The position numbers and the translations under genes were made by a program. Below, piece by piece: positions 41,146 through 49,147 of a DNA stretch of 64,000 nucleotides. The stretch's first letter is position 1. Every line of letters starts with the position of its first letter. The stretch spans positions 744,001 to 808,000 of the forward strand of contig CAWIVH010000001.1 of the NCBI GenBank assembly GCA_963839475.1. The letters run 5' to 3'. Origin of the DNA: CAWIVH01 sp963839475 (GTDB lineage Bacteria; Acidobacteriota; UBA6911). The notes under the pieces were generated by a model. The model saw nothing but the letters and a program-made list of their open reading frames with translations, ran no database searches and had not been told where the DNA came from.

Positions 41146-42039
41146 ATGATCCTAACCCGCCGTGATTTTTTAAACCTTGCCTCAAGCTCCGCCGCTGCTG
41201 TCGGATTGAGCGCCCTCGATATCGTGCAACTTCAGGAGGCGCTTGCCGCAAACACAGCTCCATCGGTCCTATGGCTTCAGGGAAGCGGCTGTTCGGGCTG
41301 TTCGGTCTCGTTTCTGAATTTTGTCTCACAGACAGCGCCCCAATCTCCGGCCGAGATCTTGATCAACAATGTGAACCTTGCCTACCATCCCACCGTCATG
41401 GCTGCATACGGACAAACAGCAGTGAACGCTGCCCAGGCCATATACAGCAAGGGCGGCTATGTACTGGTAATCGAGGGAGGCGTTCCGACCGCCTTCGGCG
41501 GCCGAACCTGTATTGCGTGGAACAGCAACGGTGTGGATGTGACCTTCAAAGACGCTGTCACCGGACTGGCGGCCAAGGCGGCGAAGGTGCTATGCGTCGG
41601 CAGTTGCGCGAGCTTCGGTGGCATTTCGGCAGCCGCTCCGAATCCCAGCGGGGTATCAGGAGTTAAAGGGATAATAGGCAAAAGCACCCTGAACATCCCC
41701 GGGTGCCCGCCTCACCCCAACTGGATTGTGTGGGCCATAGTGAAAATTCTCACCAATTCCTCCATCCGCATGGACAGCTACGGGCGCCCGACCGAACTTT
41801 TCGGCATTACCGTGCATGACCGGTGTCCGCGCAAGGAAACCGATGAAGTGAGCACGTACGGGGTGGACCAGCGATGTTTGAAAGAGCTTGGCTGCGTGGG
41901 TCCGGAAACCAGGGCAAACTGCCCCACCCAGCTCTGGAACAATGGCGTCAATTGGTGCGTGGACGCCAATGCACAATGTATCGGCTGCACCGAGCCGGTT
42001 TTCCCGCGAAGTTCCATGCGCGCCGCGGCCCACAGGTAG
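41146..42039 (+). CDS. Periplasmic [NiFe]-hydrogenase small subunit
   Basis: 297 residues. The Fe-S electron-transfer subunit of an uptake hydrogenase. I start at the ATG at 41146 behind CAGGAG, which gives a Tat signal (LTRRDFLNLASSSAAAVGLS) for export of the folded enzyme. Proximal-cluster cysteines are in LQGSGCSGCSVSF, LCVGSCASFGG and NIPGCPPHPNW. Distal and medial ligands are in HDRCPRK, CLKELGCVGPETRANCP and NWCVDANAQCIGCTEP. The residue after NW is Cys where standard enzymes have Pro, so the medial cluster may be [4Fe-4S] as in [NiFeSe]-type enzymes. There is no C-terminal membrane helix, so a soluble periplasmic form feeding a cytochrome c is likely. Confidence 0.93.
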   Translation: MILTRRDFLNLASSSAAAVGLSALDIVQLQEALAANTAPSVLWLQGSGCSGCSVSFLNFVSQTAPQSPAEILINNVNLAYHPTVMAAYGQTAVNAAQAIYSKGGYVLVIEGGVPTAFGGRTCIAWNSNGVDVTFKDAVTGLAAKAAKVLCVGSCASFGGISAAAPNPSGVSGVKGIIGKSTLNIPGCPPHPNWIVWAIVKILTNSSIRMDSYGRPTELFGITVHDRCPRKETDEVSTYGVDQRCLKELGCVGPETRANCPTQLWNNGVNWCVDANAQCIGCTEPVFPRSSMRAAAHR

Positions 42040-42052
42040 GAGGAAAATAGAA

Positions 42053-43525
42053 ATGGCAACTGCAATAAGTCTGAATGCGAAGTCGATCACGCTGGATCCG
42101 GTGAGCCGTGTAGAAGGCCATTTGAAAATCGAAGTGACCGCTGACATGGTCGGAGGGGTGCTTTCCGTCGTCGACGCCAAAGCATCCGGAACCTTGTTCC
42201 GCGGCTTTGAAAAGATCCTGGTCAACCGAAATCCCCTGGACGCCCCCGACATTACCCAGCGAATCTGCGGGGTCTGCCCGGTGTCGCACGCTCTGGCCGC
42301 CACGAGCGCTCTGGAAGCCGCTGCCGGTACGGTGGTCCCGACCAATGCCCGCATCCTGCGCAATCTCGTCCTCGGAGCGAACTACCTTCAATCCCACATC
42401 CTCCACTTTTACGTTTTGAGCCTGCTGGATTTCGTCGACGGCCCCAACATGCCGCCCTGGACTCCGACATCGGGAGGAGAAAGGCGCATTACCGGGGCTA
42501 CCGCAGCGACCCTGGTCAATAATTATGTCCGGGCGCTAGATATCCGGAGCAAATGTCATGAGATGGGTGCTCTCTTCGGCGGTAAGCTTCCGCACCCTCC
42601 GGCTTTTGTAGCCGGCGGCTTCACCACGACTCCCCGGCAAGACCGGATCACAAAGTTCGGTCTATATCTGGACGAAATCATAGCCTTCATCGAAGGCGTT
42701 TACGCCCCGGATGTCAACCTGATCGCGACGACTTACTCCGACTACCGGAAAATTGGATCCGGATCCAAAAACCTGCTGGCTTATGGCGTCTTTGACCTCG
42801 ACGATGCCGGGAAGACCAAGCTCCTGGGACGCGGGTATGCCGTAAAAGGAACCGCAACGATATTGCCGGTCGATCCCAAGGCCATAACCGAAAACGTAGC
42901 TTTCGCCTGGTACGACAACAAAACCAACAATCTCAATCCAGCCAGCGGAGATACGGTGCCGGTCCATCCCAAGAATGGCGCCTATACCTGGCTCAAAGCT
43001 CCTCGATATCGGTCGGCCACCAACGCAATCGCATGCGAAACCGGACCCTTGGCAAGGATGTGGGTGAACGGCGATTATCGGGACGGCATTTCTGTCATCG
43101 ATCGCCACCTGGCGCGCTTCCAGGAAACCAGGAAGGTCGCCTATGCTTTGCGCGACTGGATCCACCAGCTCAATTCCAGCGGCCCGATATACAGAGACTT
43201 TACGGTTCCGTCCGCCGGGGCCGGCATCGGATGGACGGAGGCTCCCCGCGGAGCGCTGGGCCATTGGGTGAAAATATCGAATGCGCGGATCTCCAACTAC
43301 CAGGTGATCACCCCCACCTGCTGGAATGCCTCGCCCATCGATGACAAAGGCGTGCGCGGCCCCATCGAGCAGGCTTTGATCGGAACACCGGTGGCAAATC
43401 CGGCAGAACCTATCGAGGTCGTTCGGGTCATCCATTCCTTTGATCCCTGCCTCGCCTGCGCGGTCCACGTGATGCGGCCGGCGGGGAACGCGAGGATTTT
43501 CGCGCTGGGTCAGGTGCCATGCTGA
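42053..43525 (+). CDS. [NiFe]-hydrogenase large subunit
   Basis: 490 residues; holds the Ni-Fe(CN)2CO active site. The ATG at 42053 follows TAGGAGG. The four active-site cysteines are present: L1 motif RICGVCPVSHA and L2 motif DPCLACAVHV near the C-terminus. RVEGHLKIEV at the N-terminus is standard. After the L2 His an 18-residue tail (VMRPAGNARIFALGQVPC) remains, which should be removed by the protease encoded next. It has no signal peptide and would be exported with the small subunit. Cys, not Sec, is at the L2 position. The length is slightly below the usual 550-600 residues. Confidence 0.95.
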   Translation: MATAISLNAKSITLDPVSRVEGHLKIEVTADMVGGVLSVVDAKASGTLFRGFEKILVNRNPLDAPDITQRICGVCPVSHALAATSALEAAAGTVVPTNARILRNLVLGANYLQSHILHFYVLSLLDFVDGPNMPPWTPTSGGERRITGATAATLVNNYVRALDIRSKCHEMGALFGGKLPHPPAFVAGGFTTTPRQDRITKFGLYLDEIIAFIEGVYAPDVNLIATTYSDYRKIGSGSKNLLAYGVFDLDDAGKTKLLGRGYAVKGTATILPVDPKAITENVAFAWYDNKTNNLNPASGDTVPVHPKNGAYTWLKAPRYRSATNAIACETGPLARMWVNGDYRDGISVIDRHLARFQETRKVAYALRDWIHQLNSSGPIYRDFTVPSAGAGIGWTEAPRGALGHWVKISNARISNYQVITPTCWNASPIDDKGVRGPIEQALIGTPVANPAEPIEVVRVIHSFDPCLACAVHVMRPAGNARIFALGQVPC

Positions 43526-44064
43526 AAAACGATCACGGCGGTGGCACGGCAATCCCCGCCGTTTCAACTTTCCTGGGCTTCCGGAGGTGCGCCGCACCTC
43601 TCACCCTGGTCCTCGGGCTGGGGAACTTCATCCTGCGGGATGACGGAGTGGGGGTGCACGCCCTCCGGCAGTTCCGGAGGGTTGCCCCGCAATCCTGCCT
43701 GGCAGTGGAAGCCGGGACCGCCGTGCTTTCGGCCTTTTCGCTCATCGAACAGGCACGTCGAATCATTGCTTTCGACGCCATGATGGCCGGTGGCAGCCCG
43801 GGAACAGTTTATTCCATTCGGGGAGAGGAAGTGCTGCAGGAAGGACTGGGTGAATCCCTGCACGAGTTGGGATTCACCTGGGTCCTGCGATCCCTGAATG
43901 AACCCCGCCCTGAAGTCGTGGTGATCGCTGCGGAGCCTGCTATTATCGATTACGGCATGGACCTCTCTCCAGCACTGCAAGCGGCGGTACCCAGAATGGT
44001 CGAAGGTGCCATCTCGATCCTTTCGGGGTGGGAGGCCGGGCTGCCCACCAGCGCGCTTTGCTGA
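43519..44064 (+). CDS. Hydrogenase maturation protease
   Basis: 181 residues of the HyaD/HybD/HycI family, which trims the C-terminal tail of the large subunit after Ni insertion. The metal-binding motif is LVLGLGNFILRDDGVGVHAL, the second acidic region is AFDAMMAGGSPG, and the family's C-terminal helix is present. The first ~28 residues before TLVLGLGN are an unusual extension. The start codon overlaps the stop of the large subunit (ATGCTGA). No hypA-F genes are in the window, so general maturation must be encoded elsewhere. Confidence 0.9.
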   Translation: MLKNDHGGGTAIPAVSTFLGFRRCAAPLTLVLGLGNFILRDDGVGVHALRQFRRVAPQSCLAVEAGTAVLSAFSLIEQARRIIAFDAMMAGGSPGTVYSIRGEEVLQEGLGESLHELGFTWVLRSLNEPRPEVVVIAAEPAIIDYGMDLSPALQAAVPRMVEGAISILSGWEAGLPTSALC

Positions 44065-44261
44065 GAATGGAGGGAAACTCCGCATCCCAGCCGCTATCGG
44101 TGCCGCTATCAGCTCGCTGCAACCGCTGACTCCTGCCCCCTGGAACGGGCTTCGTCCCCGCGCTTATTTCAGCGGCAAAGGTGAACCATTTCCTGCCTGC
44201 CACCGTATCCTTCCATGTGCCGAACAGGCCAATACTCTTAATTTTAACAGGAGATAATATC

Positions 44262-44903
44262 TTGAAGCCTTTTCTCTTGGCAGGTGCATTGCTGACATTG
44301 TTGAACCCGGCGGCGGCGCAGCAGCGACCTAAACCGGAGGAGATTTTTCAGCATTCGAAATTGGAAGTGGTCATTCCCGACTTTCCCGCCAATGGCCTGA
44401 TACTGGATATTGGCGGCGGGGGGGAGGGAGTGATCGGGCAGCTCAAAGGAAGCCAGGTGGTTGCCATAGACATGATCCCAAGAGAGCTCAAGGAGGCCCC
44501 GGGGAATCCGCTGCTTAAGATCATCATGGATGCAAGAGAACTGAAGTTTCTGGATCAGACTTTTCCCACCGCAACGGTCTTCTTTACCTTCATGTACATC
44601 AACCTGGATGACCGCCCGAAGGTGGTTCAGGAAATCAAGCGGGTTCTGAAGCCGGGGGGAAGGCTCTTGATTTGGGATGCTATCTTTCCCGCAAAAAAAG
44701 ATCCCTTGCACCGCTATATTCGATTTCCCCTCCATGTAAAACTTCCTGCAGCGGAAATCAACACCGGATATGGCGTAATGTTCAACGGCGGAATTGGGCT
44801 GGAATACTATCGGGAACTGGCAAAAACAGCTGGAATGGAAGTCGTTTCGAGCCGGCCACAGGATGGTTGGTTCTTCCTCGAGCTGAAAAAGCCGAACGCA
44901 TGA
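44262..44903 (+). CDS. SAM-dependent methyltransferase with apparent signal peptide
   Basis: 213 residues from a TTG at 44262 placed 8 bp after AGGAG. An ATG at 44181 is also in frame but has no ribosome site. Class I methyltransferase motifs: LILDIGGGGEGVIGQLKG (SAM loop), VVAIDMIPRELKEA, and VLKPGGRLLIWDAI in the C-terminal half. The first 21 residues (MKPFLLAGALLTLLNPAAAQ) look like a Sec signal ending in AxA, which is odd because SAM is cytoplasmic. It follows the hydrogenase operon after ~200 bp and ends 3 bp before a long hairpin. The substrate is unknown. Confidence 0.75.
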   Translation: MKPFLLAGALLTLLNPAAAQQRPKPEEIFQHSKLEVVIPDFPANGLILDIGGGGEGVIGQLKGSQVVAIDMIPRELKEAPGNPLLKIIMDARELKFLDQTFPTATVFFTFMYINLDDRPKVVQEIKRVLKPGGRLLIWDAIFPAKKDPLHRYIRFPLHVKLPAAEINTGYGVMFNGGIGLEYYRELAKTAGMEVVSSRPQDGWFFLELKKPNA

Positions 44904-44906
44904 TTT

Positions 44907-44987
44907 GAAAAAACTGGGACAACCACCGAAAATCCTTTCTGCATACTCCAAATTTCCGAAAATTTCGGCGGTTGTCCCAGTTTTTTC
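44907..44987. terminator. Long near-perfect hairpin between convergent genes
   Basis: gaaaaaactgggacaaccac (start of the left arm, 44907-44933) and its reverse complement (44961-44987) match at 24 of 27 positions around a 27-nt loop. It fills the gap between two convergent genes. The outer A/T tracts give a U-run in both directions, ideal for bidirectional termination. The arm wording differs from the aaccgcaaag family. The length of the stem is more than termination needs, so a transposon-derived (MITE-like) origin is possible. Confidence 0.7.
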
Positions 44988-44991
44988 ATGG

Positions 44992-46707
44992 TCAGGCTTT
45001 CATGCGGCGGCCCTTCTCCTCGTAGGTAAAAATCCATCCGCACAATTTTCCGGGCTCGATCTCTTCCAGGTTTTTCCAGTAATCCCTGTTATCGAAAGTG
45101 CGGGAACTGGTTTCTTCATCGGAGAGCTTTTCCACCATCCGGATGATCTCCTTAAACCTCTTCTGCCATCGTTTCATGTTGGCGACCCGCAGGTCGACCC
45201 AACCGTCGTGCGCCCAGTGGTCGATGTTCCGCGCACTTGCCGGAAGCTCATCCTCGCCGCGGTAGGGCGGGATCTTGATCTCCTCGGCGCGGAGCAGCGA
45301 TCTTCCATCGGGCAGGAGCACGGGAATCCCGATGGACAGGATCCGGGAACGGAGGCCGGCGTCGGAGGCGACCAGTCGCGCCAGCTTGTCGCTGATGGCG
45401 GCCGGCTGCGCCGCGGCCACGGCCTTGATCGTCGAATAGGCCCTTCGCAGAAGATACGCCTCGTACAGCAGCTTAGACAGACGGGGCGGCCCCAGCATCT
45501 CGAAGGCGACGCTGTCGACTTCATGTTCCCTCTCCAGCTTTTCCATGAGCGCCATGGCGCTGTTGAACATGAATCCGGCCCGGTAGGTCGGGGCGAGCGT
45601 GGCATTATCCAGCGCGTTGATTATGTCGTGTCCGGTGTTGCCCGCCCTGATCTCGAATATGGCGCTTTCGGCAATCTCTTCGGGAGTAACGAACTCCATT
45701 TGCCCGGGTGTGGAGATGGCTTCGAATTCACCGCGCGAAAAGATCCCGTTCTCCCCCGTATCGATGAAAACCGATTTGAGAACCTCTCCCGTCGGCTTTG
45801 CGACACCCGGCATTTTGAGCTTCAACACGGAATCAAGCGGGACGGCTTTGTCCGGGGGGCAGTCCACCAGCCCGACAGCCTTGCCGCGCTTGCGCACCTC
45901 CCCGTACATGATCTTTTTCCAGGCGATGGCGGCGGCCGGCTTGATCTCCTTGGTAATAGGGGCGTCCGGGGTGCGGCCCATCAGGAAAAGGAGCAGGGTG
46001 TGGGCGCCGGCCACAGCTGTTTTCGAGAGAAGGACCCGCGAGGGCTTCTCTTCGCTGTGCGTGTAAGGGATGTTCAGCCCCATCCCGCCCGTTCCGCTGG
46101 TGCCGATTTTGAGGTAGATCGCCGTCCCCGCGTCGCGCATCGAACGGTACATCAGCTGGACATGACGGATCATCTGCGGCGTATAGAGAGTGCACAACAG
46201 CTTCTCCGTGGAGAGCAGGAGCGACTCGGACCCGAAAGTCCCCGCGGCGCGGGCTTCGCGGATCTCCTTCTGCACCTGGCGGGCCAGGGAAAAGATGTCC
46301 TGGTATGCGATCGCAGTAGCCGTATTTACCGAATCGACCACGATCTCGGGCTTATAGGTCTGGAGCAGGCGGAATAGGCTGGACCGCTGCAGCACCGGCC
46401 CTTCCAACTCTTCCACGATGTCCTCGATGAACATCGCCCTAAAAGTCTGGTTGGCCAAAATCTCCTCGCGGGGAATATCCTTGAGCTCCTCGCGGGCGAA
46501 GATGTTGCCCCACCAGGGGATGAAAAAATCCTTGCTTCGGCCGGGATACTGTTTCCGCAACGATTTGACCGCATCCAGCGCCTCGGCTTTATGAAGGGAG
46601 GTAACCACCATCCTGCCTGGCCCCTCTTCCATAAATTTCCTGCATATAGCCGAACCGACCAGTCCCCAACCCCCGATCACCAAAACGGTTTTGCCTTTGA
46701 TATCCAT
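44992..46707 (-). CDS. NAD-dependent epimerase/dehydratase-like protein, long form
   Basis: 571 residues from the ATG at 46707. An upstream TTG at 46767 is open but has no site. The N-terminus is a Rossmann fold with GKTVLVIGGWGLVGSAICRK (GxxGxxG-like) and later YTHSEEKPSRVLLSKTAVAG, where a Ser and a downstream Lys may be catalytic as in extended SDRs. The C-terminal ~250 residues are helical and unfamiliar (AISDKLARLVASDAGLRSRI, ARNIDHWAHDGWVDLRVANM). It is much longer than normal sugar epimerases (~320). The reaction is unknown. It lies downstream of, and probably with, the TIM-barrel isomerase gene (103 bp). Confidence 0.7.
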   Translation of the reverse strand: MDIKGKTVLVIGGWGLVGSAICRKFMEEGPGRMVVTSLHKAEALDAVKSLRKQYPGRSKDFFIPWWGNIFAREELKDIPREEILANQTFRAMFIEDIVEELEGPVLQRSSLFRLLQTYKPEIVVDSVNTATAIAYQDIFSLARQVQKEIREARAAGTFGSESLLLSTEKLLCTLYTPQMIRHVQLMYRSMRDAGTAIYLKIGTSGTGGMGLNIPYTHSEEKPSRVLLSKTAVAGAHTLLLFLMGRTPDAPITKEIKPAAAIAWKKIMYGEVRKRGKAVGLVDCPPDKAVPLDSVLKLKMPGVAKPTGEVLKSVFIDTGENGIFSRGEFEAISTPGQMEFVTPEEIAESAIFEIRAGNTGHDIINALDNATLAPTYRAGFMFNSAMALMEKLEREHEVDSVAFEMLGPPRLSKLLYEAYLLRRAYSTIKAVAAAQPAAISDKLARLVASDAGLRSRILSIGIPVLLPDGRSLLRAEEIKIPPYRGEDELPASARNIDHWAHDGWVDLRVANMKRWQKRFKEIIRMVEKLSDEETSSRTFDNRDYWKNLEEIEPGKLCGWIFTYEEKGRRMKA

Positions 46708-46810
46708 AGGTAGGATTCCGTCAAGCGGGGCGTCTTGTGACGTCCCAATTATTAACAGGTTGCACAATAAATAAACGGCACTCCGGCGAAAAAAACCGCC
46801 ACCTCCAGGC

Positions 46811-47782
46811 TTAGGATAATCCAGACTCGCGCAGCCAGCCGCGCAGCTTATTCAGATCCTTGCGCATGGCGTCGACAACTTGGGATTTCGGGATGGTGAT
46901 CGTTTTGTTTCCCTTATCCGCACCTCCCAGGGGATATTCAAAATGGAGCTGGACAGGGCCGGCGAAATCCGCCGCGCGGACCAGGGCGAAGAACTGCTTG
47001 AAATCAACCATCCCTTCTCCGAGGGGGCAGTAGGCAGGGGCCCAGACCCCCCTGGAGTTCTTCGCCCAGCTGAAATCTTTTACGGCAATTCCCTTCAGCA
47101 TCGGCGAGGCCAGGCGGAGACTGGCAATCCAGCCGCCGAGTCCGCCTTCGATGGTCCCGTGAGCTGAATCGTAGTTAATCCCCAAGGAGCTTCCGTCAAG
47201 GTCTTTCAAGATATACCAAAGATCCCAGATGGAGGCTCCAACCTCCGCTCCTGAATGTGTGTGATATATGGCGCAAAGATTGTATTTTCGATTCATCTCG
47301 GCCAGGCGGGCCCACTCCAGCTTCAGTTCCTCCATGCGCTTGGGCAACGATTGCCCGTCGATCCATTTGAATCCGCCCCAGCGGTATTTCGGGATGCCGA
47401 GCGCATGGAAGGTTTGGAGCATACTCTCCAGGTGAGGGGTGTGCGTGTCGACGATGCCGGCAGTCACCATGGGCAGTTCCAGGCCGGCCTTGCGGATGAT
47501 GCCGGCGGCGGCCGGAAGATCCTTCTCCACCCGCTCCGGCTCAACGTGCCCTCCGGCTCGCACCGTCAGATCCACGCCGTCAAATCCGATTTCAGCGGCG
47601 GTCGCCGCCAATTCCTCCCAGTTCAAGAAATGGAGGTGCTTCGAAAAAATACAGACAGGATTGCGCCGGGCGGGCACCGCGGCGGCGGCAGTCCCGCCGA
47701 TGCCGGAAACCTGTAACGCCGCAAGCGCGGCACTGCCCAATTTAATGAAATCGCGGCGTGAAGAAGCGGATTCGATCTGCAT
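46811..47782 (-). CDS. Tat-exported sugar phosphate isomerase/epimerase-like TIM barrel
   Basis: 323 residues. The Tat signal is SSRRDFIKLGSAALAALQVS. The barrel belongs to the AP-endonuclease-2/xylose-isomerase-like family: LAATAAEIGFDGVDLTVRAG, YNLCAIYHTHSGAEVGASIW, LGINYDSAHGTIEGG and PVQLHFEYPLGG, with the His/Asp/Glu metal ligands in place. Proteins of this type act on sugars or inositols; the exported ones are common near sugar dehydrogenases in Acidobacteriota and Planctomycetes. The substrate is unknown. It diverges from the zinc dehydrogenase gene with 166 bp between the starts. Confidence 0.83.
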   Translation of the reverse strand: MQIESASSRRDFIKLGSAALAALQVSGIGGTAAAAVPARRNPVCIFSKHLHFLNWEELAATAAEIGFDGVDLTVRAGGHVEPERVEKDLPAAAGIIRKAGLELPMVTAGIVDTHTPHLESMLQTFHALGIPKYRWGGFKWIDGQSLPKRMEELKLEWARLAEMNRKYNLCAIYHTHSGAEVGASIWDLWYILKDLDGSSLGINYDSAHGTIEGGLGGWIASLRLASPMLKGIAVKDFSWAKNSRGVWAPAYCPLGEGMVDFKQFFALVRAADFAGPVQLHFEYPLGGADKGNKTITIPKSQVVDAMRKDLNKLRGWLRESGLS

Positions 47783-47948
47783 GCCTGGCCTCGTCCAATG
47801 GACTTATCGAGTAAGCTGCCGGCTTCCATCACGGCATCTGACAGAACTCCAAAAGTCGGCAGATACTAGTGTATGCTATCACTGGACAAGGGTCGAAGTA
47901 TCGATTTTAAGTGTCGAAAAACGGGATCGCCCCGCGGAGGATCGGCGG

Positions 47949-48980
47949 ATGAAAGCACTCCTGATGCGCGAGTTTAAACACCTCGAGATTGTAGAATTCC
48001 CGGAGCCCACAATCGGGGCAGAGGAGGTTTTGATCAGGATCAAAGCCTGCGGGATTTGCGGTAGTGATGTTCACGGCTACGACGGCAGCACCGGGAGGCG
48101 GATACCTCCGATCGTCATGGGACACGAAGCCTCGGGCGTGGTAGAAGCTGTGGGCTCATCCGTGGAAACCTTCCGCCCGGGTGATCGCGTGACCTTCGAT
48201 TCCACAGTTTATTGCGGGAAGTGCAGGTTCTGCCGCCGCGGGGAAATCAACCTCTGCAACAACCGCAACGTGCTGGGGGTGTCGTGCGGCGAGTACCGGC
48301 GGCACGGAGCGTTCGCTGAATACCTATCCGTTCCGCAACATATAGTTTACAGGCTCCCCGATTCCCTGAGCTTCGACCAGGCGGCGATGATCGAAGCGGT
48401 CTCGATTGCGTTCCACGCACTGAACCGAACCCCGATCTCCATCGGAGACAACGTCGTGGTCGTCGGAGCCGGAATGATCGGGCAACTCGTGATTCAGGCG
48501 GCGCGTCTGGCCGGGTGCGGAAACCTCGTCGCCGTCGACCTTGAAAAAACCAGGCTCGATATGGCGCTTCAATCGGGCGCTGACGCCGCGATTTCCGCTG
48601 CTGATCCAGATTTGCCTGCCAGAGTCCTCGAAATGACCGGTTCTGTCGGCGCCGATGCAGTATTCGAAGCCGTTGGCGGGACGGCTCCCATCAACACTGC
48701 ACTGGCATGCGTCCGCAAAGGGGGAAGCGTCACGCTCATTGGAAATTTCTCGCCCAAAATCGAATTGCCGCTGCAGCAGGTGGTGACTCGGGAAATCACC
48801 TTGTACGGTTCCTGCGCCTCGCGCGGGGACTACCCCAGCTGCATCGACATGATGGCAAGGGGCAAAATCGACGTGCAGCCTTTTATGAGCGCCTGCGCGC
48901 CGCTAGCGGAAGGCCCTCAATGGTTTGACCGGCTATATCGCAAAGAAGCCGGACTTATGAAGGTTATTTTGAATCCTTAG
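47949..48980 (+). CDS. Zinc-dependent alcohol/polyol dehydrogenase (MDR family)
   Basis: 343 residues. I start at the ATG at 47949 behind GGAGGATCGG; the open frame extends 170 codons upstream but overlaps the opposite gene. Catalytic zinc ligands: CGICGSDVHG and GHEASG. Structural zinc: CGKCRFCRRGEINLC. NAD-binding: VVVVGAGMIGQLVIQAARLA. It is similar in pattern to sorbitol/galactitol-phosphate and threonine dehydrogenases. It probably oxidises a polyol or sugar alcohol in the cytoplasm. The substrate cannot be told from sequence. Confidence 0.9.
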   Translation: MKALLMREFKHLEIVEFPEPTIGAEEVLIRIKACGICGSDVHGYDGSTGRRIPPIVMGHEASGVVEAVGSSVETFRPGDRVTFDSTVYCGKCRFCRRGEINLCNNRNVLGVSCGEYRRHGAFAEYLSVPQHIVYRLPDSLSFDQAAMIEAVSIAFHALNRTPISIGDNVVVVGAGMIGQLVIQAARLAGCGNLVAVDLEKTRLDMALQSGADAAISAADPDLPARVLEMTGSVGADAVFEAVGGTAPINTALACVRKGGSVTLIGNFSPKIELPLQQVVTREITLYGSCASRGDYPSCIDMMARGKIDVQPFMSACAPLAEGPQWFDRLYRKEAGLMKVILNP

Positions 48981-49147
48981 AAAAACACTCTCGGTTTACT
49001 GCATGCTGCGATGACGTGTCCTGGCCACGAACGTTGCGGTCCGGTCGTCCCTTTTGAAAGGCAACTGCTGAGAAGTCCCGATGTTGCTTGGCCGATGTGA
49101 AGTGTCCGGGCCTCAGCCCGGATCCACTTGAATGAGAGGGTCTAATC

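Noticed and set aside
44905..46377. 490-codon + frame antisense to the Rossmann dehydrogenase gene
   Set aside because: It begins in the intergenic hairpin and lacks any family signal, whereas the opposite frame has a clear nucleotide-binding motif.
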